64,000 nt of DNA from JBBRNH01 sp038230415 (GCA_038230415.1 JBBRNH010000013.1:1-64000), one strand, 5' to 3'. Shown: positions 53,142-61,973, numbered from the stretch's first letter. A program made the numbers and translations. Notes: a model not told the origin generated them from the sequence alone.

Positions 53142-53264
53142 GTTTGGCACCGCCCCCAGGCTGTGCCGTTTCAGACGAGTGAATCAATTAGGGCCAGCAT
53201 CCCACAGCCTGGTGGCGGTGGGTAACGAGTTTGGCACCGCCACCAGGCTGTGCCGTTTCAGGCG
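53142..53264. repeat. direct repeat pair flanking an inverted copy
   Basis: Two direct copies of a 35- to 36-base unit (53142-53177 and 53229-53264, core ggcaccgccaccaggctgtg) flank an inverted partial copy (53200-53222). The inverted core 53203-53220 pairs perfectly over 18 bases with 53235-53252 and, with one mismatch, with the first copy, so two alternative hairpins are possible. Function unknown. Confidence 0.75.
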
Positions 53265-53310
53265 TGAACCCGTTTCTTTTGTATCTTCACTCAACTAATC
53301 AGACAAAACA

Positions 53311-53892
53311 ATGGTAGCGGTTGAAAAACGTCGGTACACCCCCGCCGAATACTTGGCGCGGGAACGGCAGGCATTCGAAAAAAGTGAGTTTTTTGATGGA
53401 GAAATCATAGAGATGGCCGGAGCATCATTAAATCACAACAGAATTAAAGAAAATGCGGCAACCCAAATCGGGGCTTTTTTAGAAAAACATAATTGCCAAT
53501 CGTTTTCATCGGATATGCGGGTGAGTTTTCCGCAAACCGGCCTCTATGCCTATCCTGACATTGTGATTGTGTGCGGTGAGCCGCAACTGATGCCCGACGA
53601 GTTTGATAATCTCCTCAACCCGTCGGCACTACTCGAAGTGCTGTCTGATGGCACCGAAGACTACGACAGGGGCCGCAAATTTCTCCGTTACCGCAGCATC
53701 CCGACGTTTCAGGAATACGTGCTGATTGATTCCCAGACGATTAGCGTGGAAGTTTGGCGCAAAAACGAACGGGGCCAATGGACACTCGCCGAGCAGCCCA
53801 CCGACCCCGCCGGTCAGTTTAGGATTGAGACTATTGGCCTGACAATCAGTCTCGAAACGGTTTATAGCCGTACAACAGGGCTATTGCCGTAA
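53311..53892 (+). CDS. Uma2 family (DUF820) restriction-like endonuclease
   Basis: A 193-residue Uma2 protein with the PD-(D/E)XK-type core YPDIVIV (Asp), SALLEVLSD (Glu) and a following RGRKFLRYRSIPTFQEYVLI helix. It differs clearly from the copy at 26192-26776 (shared fold, few shared stretches), so it is not a recent duplicate. The proteins are presumed nucleases without known role. A weak -7 box (TATCTTCA) lies about 30 bases upstream, next to the repeat block at 53142-53264. A strong hairpin follows its stop. Confidence 0.85.
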   Translation: MVAVEKRRYTPAEYLARERQAFEKSEFFDGEIIEMAGASLNHNRIKENAATQIGAFLEKHNCQSFSSDMRVSFPQTGLYAYPDIVIVCGEPQLMPDEFDNLLNPSALLEVLSDGTEDYDRGRKFLRYRSIPTFQEYVLIDSQTISVEVWRKNERGQWTLAEQPTDPAGQFRIETIGLTISLETVYSRTTGLLP

Positions 53893-53900
53893 CGTAAGTT

Positions 53901-53965
53901 TCCTCGGTCTGTGTCTTCACAGACCGCAGTTGCATCAGACAGTCTGTGAAGACACAGACCGAGGA
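53901..53965. terminator. 24-bp perfect inverted repeat, bidirectional terminator-like
   Basis: Arms 53901-53924 and 53942-53965 are perfectly complementary over 24 bases with a 17-base loop, between the convergent Uma2 and DUF1501 genes. Each arm also contains the small palindrome gtctgtg...cacagac, so cruciform or alternative folding is possible. No T run follows. Confidence 0.75.
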
Positions 53966-53982
53966 GACACCCGGAACCCGGC

Positions 53983-55230
53983 CTAAATGAATCCCAGCGT
54001 CTCGAATTTTCGGCCCAGAATTGCCACATCGTCGGCCCGGAGCCAATCGCGGAGCAGCGTGGCGTAGATACGTCGGAAATCAACGGTGTATTTCAGGTCG
54101 CCTTCGTCGAGGTCGGTCAGGTTCGGGGCTTCGTTGAAGACCTTGCCTGATTTTGCGCCGTTCAGCCCGCCCCCAATCAGAAACACGTTGTTGGCCGTGC
54201 CGTGGTCGGTGCCGTTGCTGGCGTTTTGTTTCACCCGTCGGCCAAATTCAGAAAACGTCATCAGCAGCACGTCGTTTTGCCGGTTGGTGGCTTTCATCTC
54301 GCCCATAAACGCGTTTACGGCTTCGGCGTATTGCCGCAACAGCCTCTCCTGCTGCCCCGGCTGGTTGATGTGGGTATCGAATCCTGAAATCGAGATGTAA
54401 TAAACGCTTGTACTCACCCCCGACTGAATCAGTTCAGACACCGTTTTCAACCGATTGCCTAATTCATTGGCGGGATACGTCGCCCTTGTTGCGTTGACCG
54501 GGCTGGCCGTCCGCGCCGATTTGTCATACACGTAGGCCGCCGAGGATACCGTTTCGGCCAGCGTTTTGTAGAGATAGGCCACGTTGCCGTGTTCGTCGGC
54601 GTGATTGGCGGTGGCTAACCCCTTTACTAAGCCACTTTGGGTTTGGTTAAAAAGTTTCTGCGGATTCAGCATCGCCAGTCCATTTATGGTGTTGCCCTTC
54701 AGAGCCAGACTCAGCGTGTCGTCAACCTCAATGGCCTTGTGGGGTTGGCAGGTGGCAGTGGTCCCGGCGCAGTTGGCATCTAAATACCGACCGACCCAAC
54801 CCGTTGGCAGGTATTGGTCAGCCGCACTGGCGGTTTGCCAGATGTCCATCGAACGGAAGTGCGACCGATCAGGATTTGGGTAGCCCACGTTGTTGATAAC
54901 CGTTACGAGACCGTCGTCATAAAGCGATTTCAGTGACTCTAAAGCCGAATTAAAGCCAATTTCATCGTTGATGGTCAGCACTTTATCGCGCGGAATTGCC
55001 AGCGTCGGGCGTTCGCGGTAGTAAATATCGTTGCGGTGGGGTACAACGGTATTCAGCCCATCGTTGCCGCCCGATAATTGCACAATCACCAGCGTTTTGC
55101 CCGTTGCCGGGGCCGCGCCGATGCCCGATAAACCCAATTGATTGAGTTCGTATGCTTTTAAGAAATTGGGGATCAGCATGGTCCCGGCAGTCGTCAGGGC
55201 TGATTTTCTGAGAAATTCTCTGCGTTTCAT
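53983..55230 (-). CDS. DUF1501 domain protein
   Basis: A 415-residue exported protein. The N terminus MKRREFLRKSALTTAGTMLIP has the twin-Arg-like/charged start common in this family. The body has the DUF1501 pattern, a sulfatase/alkaline-phosphatase-like fold with LVIVQLSGGNDGLNTVVPH and, later, ISGFDTHINQPGQQERLL and TFSEFGRRVKQNASNGTDHG. Metal-binding His and Asp residues suggest a hydrolase, but no substrate is known. It follows a DUF1800 gene by 13 bases; the pair is conserved in Bacteroidota and Planctomycetota. Confidence 0.88.
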   Translation of the reverse strand: MKRREFLRKSALTTAGTMLIPNFLKAYELNQLGLSGIGAAPATGKTLVIVQLSGGNDGLNTVVPHRNDIYYRERPTLAIPRDKVLTINDEIGFNSALESLKSLYDDGLVTVINNVGYPNPDRSHFRSMDIWQTASAADQYLPTGWVGRYLDANCAGTTATCQPHKAIEVDDTLSLALKGNTINGLAMLNPQKLFNQTQSGLVKGLATANHADEHGNVAYLYKTLAETVSSAAYVYDKSARTASPVNATRATYPANELGNRLKTVSELIQSGVSTSVYYISISGFDTHINQPGQQERLLRQYAEAVNAFMGEMKATNRQNDVLLMTFSEFGRRVKQNASNGTDHGTANNVFLIGGGLNGAKSGKVFNEAPNLTDLDEGDLKYTVDFRRIYATLLRDWLRADDVAILGRKFETLGFI

Positions 55231-55243
55231 GGTACATCCGGGA

Positions 55244-56707
55244 TTAACACAATTGATATTCGGGCAAGGCCATGAGCGTGGCCGTCAGCGTTCTGATTTG
55301 TTCGCTGCGGCTGCTGCCGGGCTTTAACCGCTTCATCACTTCGGCCCGCTGCGCTGCGCCGAGGGGTTGTTGCAACAAAAAAGCGGCTAATTCGTCGGGG
55401 AGTTTTCCGGGAGCAGTTTTGGCAAACGCGGCTTCAAAAGCTGCCCAGTCAACCGTTGCGGTGAGCGGGCCTTTGCCGCGCCGGGAGAGGTTTTCGGTGT
55501 TCACGTCGCCATCGTCTTTGGGCTGAATGGTCACTTGCGCGGCCTGTAACAGCACATCGGGAAGTTTCATACGGAAGAGCAGACTCGAACTATCAATCCA
55601 GTTGCGGCCACCCGGCCAACCCGCCACGTTTGGCGGATACAGCAGGACCTGCCCCAACGTGCGCTGAATAAAAATCAATGATTGCTTCTGCTCGAATTGC
55701 AGGCCGAGGGTTCGCTCCATACCGGCTACCAACTCGACTGGCGATTTAATCTGGTTGCCAACGTTAGTCGGTTCATAAAACCAGTCGGCGGTAAAGACAC
55801 TCTCCAGCAGGTCGGCAATGTTGTAGCCACTGCCATAAAAACGGTCGGCGAGGGCGTTGATACGGGTTTGGGTCGGTGCATCGGCAACATCGTCATTGAC
55901 CAAGAACCGATAAATTTTGGTGGTGATGAACCGGGCGGTCTGCTTTTTTTCGAGCAGCAGCCGAATCACGTCTTCGCCGACGAAGGTTCCGGTTTGCCCA
56001 AAAATCGTTTTCGGCCCGTTGTCGTGCTGACTCTGCCGGAACACAAAGCCACCCTGCAAATTGAACCCCCAGCCGGTGAAGGCGCGGGCGGCATCTTTCA
56101 CATCGGCTTCGGTATAATTCCTTACCGAAGACTCATTGGTACGGCCCAATGTAAATAGCTCCATCACCTCGCGGGCGAAGTTTTCGTTGGGGGCGTTCTT
56201 GCGGTTTTGCTGGTTGTTAAGAAACTGCAGCATGGCCGGTTCTTTAGAGACTGCCATGAGCAGATCGCTGAATGTACCGAGCGCGTTTTGGCGGATCGTG
56301 TTGAGATACTGCTGAATAGCGACCGGATTAAGCACCCGGCAGGCAAAATGACCGTGCCAAAACAGGGCCATTTTTTCGCGCAGGGCATCGGGGCCGGTTC
56401 CCATCCGTTCGACCCACAACACGTTTAAATCGCGGATATGGCCGGTGTTTTCTCTGATGCGGTCTTTAAGCGCGTCGCGGTCAAGCGTACCTTCTTTAAC
56501 CATTTCTTTCAGGGCTTTCCGGGGTACAACCTGTTCGGGGTCAACCACCGTGAGGGGGGCAAACGGCGCGTCGGTGTGAAGCAGATCGCGCACTACCTTT
56601 TTCAGTGGCCGGTTGCTGTCGTGCCGGATCTGGTCGGGCGTGGCTCCGAAACCGGCCCGCCAGTGCAGGTGCTGAATTTGTTGTTGCTTACTGATCGGGC
56701 GTGCCAT
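55244..56707 (-). CDS. DUF1800 domain protein
   Basis: A 487-residue DUF1800 protein. Typical parts are HLHWRAGFGATPDQIR near the N terminus, FWHGHFACRV, NFAREVMELFTLGR, DAARAFTGWGF and LYPPNVAGWPGGRNWIDSS near residue 380. It has no obvious signal peptide, unlike its DUF1501 partner. The family function is unknown; its fixed pairing with DUF1501 suggests they work together at the envelope. The 285 bases upstream (56708-56992), shared with the divergent hydrolase gene, contain AT-rich sequence but no clear promoter match. Confidence 0.88.
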   Translation of the reverse strand: MARPISKQQQIQHLHWRAGFGATPDQIRHDSNRPLKKVVRDLLHTDAPFAPLTVVDPEQVVPRKALKEMVKEGTLDRDALKDRIRENTGHIRDLNVLWVERMGTGPDALREKMALFWHGHFACRVLNPVAIQQYLNTIRQNALGTFSDLLMAVSKEPAMLQFLNNQQNRKNAPNENFAREVMELFTLGRTNESSVRNYTEADVKDAARAFTGWGFNLQGGFVFRQSQHDNGPKTIFGQTGTFVGEDVIRLLLEKKQTARFITTKIYRFLVNDDVADAPTQTRINALADRFYGSGYNIADLLESVFTADWFYEPTNVGNQIKSPVELVAGMERTLGLQFEQKQSLIFIQRTLGQVLLYPPNVAGWPGGRNWIDSSSLLFRMKLPDVLLQAAQVTIQPKDDGDVNTENLSRRGKGPLTATVDWAAFEAAFAKTAPGKLPDELAAFLLQQPLGAAQRAEVMKRLKPGSSRSEQIRTLTATLMALPEYQLC

Positions 56708-56992
56708 AACTGGCTTATTTTGAGGTTAATCGTTACGAACAACGTTAGTTCATTATCAAATGCCAACCGGCGTATCGTCGCATCACCACCGGCAAAACTA
56801 TGACCCCGACAAGAGTCCGGGTTTTAATCAGCGTCGGCACGTATCCGTAAAATGCCAAAGTCGTAATAAACCTGCGGAGCCGGTTTTTTTTAAGGTTGCT
56901 ACCGGATTATCTATCGTTCTACAGCCCCGTCGCGCAAGTTTTTCCGGCAATCGGCATTTTAGGGGATAGGATCACGAAATGAACCAACGGTT

Positions 56993-58156
56993 ATGAACAA
57001 ACGATGGCTAATGGCCCTGCCCGTGCTACTGGCGGCCTGCTCAAAAAACAATACAACCATACCCACACCAGCCCCGCAACCCACGCCCACAACGGCCACC
57101 GTGACGGTCTCAAATGGCTACGGCAGCGGTACGGCCACCATCGGCGACTCGGTATTTGTGTGGTCGAATCCGCCCGCAGCCGGGCTGGTATTTGACAAAT
57201 GGACGGGTGATGTATCAGGGCTGAAATACCCGAACGAATGGAAAAGCCGGGCAAACGTGCTGCCTGCGGGCCTGAAACTAACGGCGACCTACAAAACAGC
57301 AACCAATTTTACGTGGGTCGGCGAAACCATCAACGGCGCATCGGTTTATTATTATGTACCAGCCAATTATAAAGGTGTGATTTTGCCGTTTCACGGCGCA
57401 ACCGGCAACGCTACGGGCTGGATTGGCACCAACGTTGAGAACGAGAATTTTGTACGCTACGCCGTTGCCAACGGATACGCCGTAGTGATTACTGAAAGCG
57501 TAGATCGCACGAATAAAAAATGGAGCAACGCCACCACCAAAAACCCCGACATCGAGAATATAAACGCGATTCTGGCGAACCTGAAACAGCGCAGCATCCT
57601 GCCCAATCAGGCCAATCTGTTCGGGGTCGGGATGTCGCAGGGAAGCGGGTTTTGCAGCCTGATTACGGCACTCAACAATTACAAAGCAGGTGCCTTATAT
57701 TGTGTGCCGGGCATCAGCGCGGTGTTTGAGCAGTCGTCGGTGCCGATTTTGTGGAATATCTCCCGCAACGACGTGACCGAAGAGCCAACCCGTTTAGTTG
57801 ACTCGTACGCCAATTACAAGAAATTGGCCGGGCGGGGCATCCGGGCCGAATTTTACGTGAACGAACCCTCGCCGGTTTATCCCGAACGGTTTATGATTAT
57901 TCCGGGGGTTGACAGAGCCACCTCGAACCAGATTTACAACGACCTTAAAAACGGCGGACAGTTAGATGCGAACGGCTTTTTCAAGACTAATCCCCGGCAG
58001 TCAGAAGCCTGGAAAACAGTGTTGAGCAGTGCTATTTCGAGTAACAAAGCATTGGTGAACGGCATTGACGATCAGCTTTTTGTCTGCTACACCGAACACA
58101 AATTTCACCGGGATGCCAACGCCCGGACGATCTTGTTTTTCGATAAGGCTTTGTAG
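56993..58156 (+). CDS. alpha/beta-hydrolase lipoprotein
   Basis: A 387-residue protein with a lipoprotein signal (LPVLLAACSKN). A Pro/Thr-rich linker and a small beta domain (about 35-100, ending in AGLVFDKWTGDVSGLK, as in Flg_new or InlB-type repeat domains) precede an alpha/beta-hydrolase domain from about residue 110. The nucleophile elbow is GVGMSQGSG with Ser 215; a substrate-pocket segment LPFHGATGNATGW precedes it. It resembles PHB-depolymerase or feruloyl-esterase-like hydrolases, but the substrate is unknown. Surface or periplasmic location is expected. Confidence 0.75.
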   Translation: MNKRWLMALPVLLAACSKNNTTIPTPAPQPTPTTATVTVSNGYGSGTATIGDSVFVWSNPPAAGLVFDKWTGDVSGLKYPNEWKSRANVLPAGLKLTATYKTATNFTWVGETINGASVYYYVPANYKGVILPFHGATGNATGWIGTNVENENFVRYAVANGYAVVITESVDRTNKKWSNATTKNPDIENINAILANLKQRSILPNQANLFGVGMSQGSGFCSLITALNNYKAGALYCVPGISAVFEQSSVPILWNISRNDVTEEPTRLVDSYANYKKLAGRGIRAEFYVNEPSPVYPERFMIIPGVDRATSNQIYNDLKNGGQLDANGFFKTNPRQSEAWKTVLSSAISSNKALVNGIDDQLFVCYTEHKFHRDANARTILFFDKAL

Positions 58157-58234
58157 GAGAATCAGTTAAGCGTTAAACAGGCCCGCAAGTTTCGCCATCC
58201 AACCGGCATTTACTCGTCTAAAGCCCAGAATCGT

Positions 58235-58840
58235 TTGGATGTACAACAACTCATAACCGGGCTACGGGCAGGCAATCAGGGCGCGTTTCGGCAGTTGGTC
58301 GAGACCTACCAGAGCCGCGTATATAACACGGTGTTGAGCATTGTGCGCCAGCCCGAAGAAGCCGAAGATGTAGCTCAGGAGGTATTTGTGCAGGTATTTG
58401 AGTCTATCCAGACCTTTGGCGGGGATGGCAAACTAACCGCCTGGATTTACCGGATTGCGACCACCAAAGCCCTGGAAGCCTACCGCAAACGCCACGCCCG
58501 GAAGCGGTGGGCGTTTTTAACGTCGCTGTTTACGGCAGACGAAGAGGCCGGTTTCGATGATCGGCTGCACCCGGTTGATTTTTCGCATCCGGGCGTGAAA
58601 TTGGAGAACAAAGAACGGGCAGCGGTGCTGTTTGCAGCCATTGACCGCCTACCCGATAAGCAGAAGATAGCCTTCACCCTGCACCATGTTGAAGGGTTGA
58701 GTTATCAGGAAATTACCGATGTGATGCAGCTGGGCGGCACTCCGCTTTCGCTGTCGGCGGTAGAGTCAGTATTGCACCGGGCGAAGTTAAATCTGCGGAA
58801 ACAATTGACGATGTACTACCGGCAAGACATTGATTTTTAA
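58235..58840 (+). CDS. ECF RNA polymerase sigma factor
   Basis: A 201-residue sigma-70 factor of the extracytoplasmic-function type. Region 2 includes GAFRQLVETYQSRVYNTVLS and EEAEDVAQEVFVQVFESI; region 4 is LPDKQKIAFTLHHVEGLS and YQEITDVMQLGG. The only sensible start is TTG at 58235; no ATG lies upstream in frame. It would direct RNA polymerase to an envelope-stress regulon controlled by the membrane protein encoded next, 13 bases on. Three following genes encode periplasmic-type proteins, which fits a CnrYXH-like metal or envelope sensing unit. Confidence 0.9.
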   Translation: MDVQQLITGLRAGNQGAFRQLVETYQSRVYNTVLSIVRQPEEAEDVAQEVFVQVFESIQTFGGDGKLTAWIYRIATTKALEAYRKRHARKRWAFLTSLFTADEEAGFDDRLHPVDFSHPGVKLENKERAAVLFAAIDRLPDKQKIAFTLHHVEGLSYQEITDVMQLGGTPLSLSAVESVLHRAKLNLRKQLTMYYRQDIDF

Positions 58841-58853
58841 GCCAGTAACCACC

Positions 58854-59183
58854 ATGAAACCAAGAAAACAGGTAGATGACCAGCGCGTTGCTGATGAAGT
58901 TAATCAAACGCTTCGTTCGTTAGACGGCCTTGAGCGGGCTGCGCCCAGCCCGTTTTTTCTGACGCGTGTACAGGCCCGAATCAGTCAGCGTACCGCTCCG
59001 CAACCGCTCATGGCCTGGGTGTTTCGCCCGGCCTGGTTAGTAACTTCACTGGGGTTTATTTTGCTCCTGAACGTGTCCGGGTTCGTGTATATTCAACAGC
59101 GGCTGAGCCAGCATGAACAGGAACAGCACACGAAGCAATTCGCTACGGAATGGGGCTTCGATATGAACGGGTTGGATTGGTAA
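58854..59183 (+). CDS. membrane-anchored anti-sigma-like protein
   Basis: A 109-residue protein with one membrane helix (about residues 60-80, TSLGFILLLNVSGFVYI). The cytoplasmic N-terminal part (1-58) is charged and the periplasmic tail short. It lacks a recognisable zinc-anti-sigma HxxxCxxC motif. Its place directly after the ECF sigma gene, its size and topology suggest an anti-sigma factor of the CnrY/RsiX-like kind; this is inference. It is separated by four bases from the CpxP-like gene. Confidence 0.6.
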   Translation: MKPRKQVDDQRVADEVNQTLRSLDGLERAAPSPFFLTRVQARISQRTAPQPLMAWVFRPAWLVTSLGFILLLNVSGFVYIQQRLSQHEQEQHTKQFATEWGFDMNGLDW

Positions 59184-59187
59184 TCAG

Positions 59188-59679
59188 ATGGATACAAAAA
59201 CAAAATTTTACCGGCTTTGGGCCGCTATCGGGTTGTTGCTCTGCCTGAATATAGCCACCATTGGCTGGGTTGCCTATAGAGTTGACTTTACGCCCAAAAA
59301 CCAGCAACGTCAAGATCAATTTATCGTCCGGTGGTTATCGCTCACACCCAACCAAATCGGGCAGTACAGGCAGAGCCGCAACCAGATGAAACGCCAGATG
59401 AAACCCCACGAAGACAGCCTGCGGTTGCTCCGAAGCGAGTTATTCAGCCGGGTGAAGCAGCCAGCCATATCAGATGCGGGAATGAATCAACTCCTGAATC
59501 AGATTGCCGTTCAGAACGGGGAGATCACCCGGCTCCGGTTTCGGCACTGGCACGGGGTACGGGGTTTTTGTACACCCGGCCAGCAAATCCGGTTCGACAG
59601 GTTGGTAGCCCGTCTGGAGCGGGAGGTCAACAATACCGCAAAAGATGGCTCCCGCGAACAAGTTCGGCATCGGTTCTGA
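59188..59679 (+). CDS. CpxP/Spy-like periplasmic sensor protein
   Basis: A 163-residue protein with an N-terminal membrane helix (about residues 10-30) and a helical periplasmic domain. Its two LTxxQ-like motifs, WLSLTPNQIGQYRQ and RGFCTPGQQIRFDRL, are typical of the CpxP/Spy/CnrX heavy-metal-sensor group. In CnrX-type systems such a protein binds metal and releases the anti-sigma factor. The Cys in FCTPGQ and nearby His residues (RHWHG) could be metal ligands. It follows the anti-sigma-like gene by four bases. Confidence 0.75.
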   Translation: MDTKTKFYRLWAAIGLLLCLNIATIGWVAYRVDFTPKNQQRQDQFIVRWLSLTPNQIGQYRQSRNQMKRQMKPHEDSLRLLRSELFSRVKQPAISDAGMNQLLNQIAVQNGEITRLRFRHWHGVRGFCTPGQQIRFDRLVARLEREVNNTAKDGSREQVRHRF

Positions 59680-59740
59680 AAAACGGCCCTACCCTCAACC
59701 CGGTCAGCAAGTTTTAAACCCTGTTCGCATTAATCAATCT

Positions 59741-59774
59741 GTTAGCGGGCCATAAACGCATCTGGCCCGCTAAC
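59741..59774. terminator. 12-bp perfect hairpin after the CpxP-like gene
   Basis: Bases 59741-59752 pair with 59763-59774 around a 10-base loop, 61 bases after the CpxP-like stop and 23 before the next start. No T run follows, so it may be a terminator or a leader structure of the next gene. Confidence 0.5.
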
Positions 59775-59797
59775 GAATTAGTTTAAAAACCAACACT

Positions 59798-60238
59798 ATG
59801 AAAATCAACCCAATTCTGAGCATCGTTGCCGGGCTGTTTATGACCGCGCAGGTTATGGCCCAAACAACCCCTACCCCGCCAACGTCTACCAATGATAACA
59901 TGGAGAACATGACTCGCCGGGAAAAAATGGCCGACACCACGCCCGAACAACGCGCCAACCAGCAAACCGCCCGGATGAAAAAACAACTGTCCCTCACCGC
60001 CGAACAGGAACCGACCGTTGCCGCCATCAATCTCAAATACGCCCAACAAATGCAGACCCTGATGCAGACCGGCGAACGCAATCGGCAGACCATGAAGCAG
60101 GCCCGCGAGATGGCTTCGAGCAAAGATGCTGAACTAAAAGCCGTGCTGACCGCCGATCAATATATGCAATACGAGACGTTTAAAGACGAGCAAAAGGGCC
60201 GGATGAGAGAGATGCGGGGCAGGCGCAACAACCGCTAA
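59798..60238 (+). CDS. exported Spy-like helical protein
   Basis: A 146-residue protein with a signal peptide (about residues 1-21, ending VMAQ) and a charged helical body. The LSLTAEQEPTVAAINLKYAQQM motif (LTxxQ type) is followed by VLTADQYMQYETFKDEQ and a basic Arg-rich tail. It resembles the short Spy/DUF4890-like periplasmic proteins of Bacteroidota, possibly a chaperone or metal-stress protein. It follows the ECF sigma series and may be a regulon member. Confidence 0.65.
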   Translation: MKINPILSIVAGLFMTAQVMAQTTPTPPTSTNDNMENMTRREKMADTTPEQRANQQTARMKKQLSLTAEQEPTVAAINLKYAQQMQTLMQTGERNRQTMKQAREMASSKDAELKAVLTADQYMQYETFKDEQKGRMREMRGRRNNR

Positions 60239-60245
60239 CGCATCA

Positions 60246-60277
60246 GATTGAGGGGCTTATCAGATAGTCCCTCAATC
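60246..60277. terminator. hairpin after the Spy-like gene
   Basis: A 9-bp perfect stem (60246-60254 with 60269-60277) lies eight bases after the Spy-like stop. The tail is not T-rich; a Bacteroidota terminator is likely but not certain. Confidence 0.5.
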
Positions 60278-60337
60278 ATAAACAGCAGTCAGAATATCAC
60301 CAGGCCAGATACGTTTACCGCTTAGTCAAAAAACTCT

Positions 60338-60880
60338 ATGAAAATCCAGCACATCAGTTTCTTAGCCGCACTGCTGAGTGTGGCATTTCTGGCGGGCGGT
60401 TGCCAATCGGCCAGTAACGACACGGCACCCATACCAACTGCGATGACGGCGCAGAAAGGCGTGTCGGCCCGGATTAATAATCAGGCCTGGCAAAGTGCGA
60501 CCGAACAAAGCGCAACCGATAAAGCCTACTACGCCGTTCGGGGTGGCAGCAACCCCAACGAGTTGACGATCATTGGATTCGGGGCGTTTTCGGGCATGAG
60601 CAGCGCGGCAAAAACCGACCGAATTACCCTGTTTTTGACCAGCGCATCCGGCATCGGCACCTATCCGCTCTCGGCGGGCAGTCAGGCGATTTACACAGCT
60701 ACCACTGGTGCATTAGTCAATTATGCTACCGATGCCACCCGCACCGGAACCGTCACAATCACGAACTATGACCTGGCTAAAGGGGTAGTATCCGGCACAT
60801 TTTCATTCTCGGCAACCACTGGTTCGGCCATCATTACCGTTACAGACGGTCAGTTTACCAATGTGCCATTTGGCAAATGA
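60338..60880 (+). CDS. lipoprotein of unknown function (DUF6252-like)
   Basis: A 180-residue protein with lipobox VAFLAGGCQSAS and a beta-rich body. The end VVSGTFSFSATTGSAIITVTDGQFTNVPF (seen in parts) resembles the DUF6252-type lipoproteins that share a GTFSF...G.F motif at the C terminus. No catalytic residues are visible. It lies 19 bases before the serine hydrolase gene and may form an operon with it. Confidence 0.65.
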   Translation: MKIQHISFLAALLSVAFLAGGCQSASNDTAPIPTAMTAQKGVSARINNQAWQSATEQSATDKAYYAVRGGSNPNELTIIGFGAFSGMSSAAKTDRITLFLTSASGIGTYPLSAGSQAIYTATTGALVNYATDATRTGTVTITNYDLAKGVVSGTFSFSATTGSAIITVTDGQFTNVPFGK

Positions 60881-60899
60881 ACCGTAATCTGACAAAACC

Positions 60900-61973
60900 A
60901 TGAATCAGAAAAACATTGTTGCCGCGTTGCTCATCGCTGTCTTATCGGGCTGCACCAATAAACCTACCGACACCGCCGTGCCGGTGGTGGTATTGCCACC
61001 GATACCAGCCGCCAATCTGACGGTACTGGCTGATTATCAGAAAAATACAAGCGGAAGATCATTGTATATTTTGCAGGATGGGAAAGTTGTTTTTGAGCAG
61101 TATGACAACGGCGGTGCCGCCACCCAACCGCAACTGCTGGCAAGCGGCACCAAAAGTTTCAACGGCATTGTGGCCGCAGCCGCCATTACCGACGGCCTGA
61201 TTGCCTTCGACGACCTTGCCAGCACCTACCTGACCGAGTGGAAAACCGACCCGCGCAAATCACGCATTACCCTCCGGCAGATGCTCTCGCAGATTGACGG
61301 GCAACTGTCGGGCGAATCGGGTTCGGCAACGAGCATGGAATCGTGGGCCGCTATTCTGGCCGAACCCACCAGCTATGACCCCGCCCAACGCTTTGAATAT
61401 GGGCCGTATCATTTCAATTCATTTGCCGCAGCCGTGCAGCGTAAACTGCAATCGGCCAGTAAAGAAACCTACGAAGCCTACCTGAAACGCCGGATTCTGG
61501 ACCCGCTTGGTATCTCGGTTCAGTGGATTTACCGCTGTGCCGATGGCAACCCGCAGGTGGCGGGCGGAGCCGCGATGACGGCCAAAGACTGGGCCACGTT
61601 CGGCGAGTTTGTCAGGAACCGGGGACTCTGGCAGGGCAAACAACTTATAAAAGCCGACCTGATTGACGAGTGTATGAAACCAACCGTGCCGCAAAACCCC
61701 TGCTATGGCCTGACCTGGTGGCTAAAAGAACCCGTCAGCGATGCGTTGGCGGCCCAAAACGCAACGGTAAAAGAACTACAGCCAGTAGCCAACGCAACCT
61801 GGGCACCGGAGGATATGTATTTTGCGGCTGGTGCGGGCAAACAACGGATGTACATAATTCCATCCCAAAAATTAGTCGTTGTGCGGCAAGCGAGCCTCAC
61901 CACACCATTGCGCACGTTTACCGACGAAGACTTTGTGAGCCTGTTGCTGCGGGGTAAAAAAGCCGCAGAGTAG
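60900..61973 (+). CDS. beta-lactamase-like serine hydrolase lipoprotein
   Basis: A 357-residue lipoprotein (LIAVLSGCTNK) of the beta-lactamase/penicillin-binding-protein-like serine hydrolase family. The SxxK motif is LASGTKSFNG with Ser 82 and Lys 85. The second active-site region is FEYGPYHFNSFAAAV (Tyr 167 or 170), and a C-terminal AAGAGKQRMYIIPS replaces the usual HxG. Members are esterases, amidases or peptidases; beta-lactam resistance should not be assumed. It is the last gene of the plus-strand block from 58235. Confidence 0.82.
   Translation: MNQKNIVAALLIAVLSGCTNKPTDTAVPVVVLPPIPAANLTVLADYQKNTSGRSLYILQDGKVVFEQYDNGGAATQPQLLASGTKSFNGIVAAAAITDGLIAFDDLASTYLTEWKTDPRKSRITLRQMLSQIDGQLSGESGSATSMESWAAILAEPTSYDPAQRFEYGPYHFNSFAAAVQRKLQSASKETYEAYLKRRILDPLGISVQWIYRCADGNPQVAGGAAMTAKDWATFGEFVRNRGLWQGKQLIKADLIDECMKPTVPQNPCYGLTWWLKEPVSDALAAQNATVKELQPVANATWAPEDMYFAAGAGKQRMYIIPSQKLVVVRQASLTTPLRTFTDEDFVSLLLRGKKAAE

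Noticed and set aside
59331..59717. 128-residue frame inside the CpxP-like gene
   Set aside because: Overlaps a better-supported gene with a membrane helix and LTxxQ motifs; the alternative product is low-complexity and Pro/Arg-rich.
60900..61973. Beta-lactam resistance gene
   Set aside because: The SxxK motif alone marks a broad serine hydrolase family; nothing points to beta-lactam as substrate.
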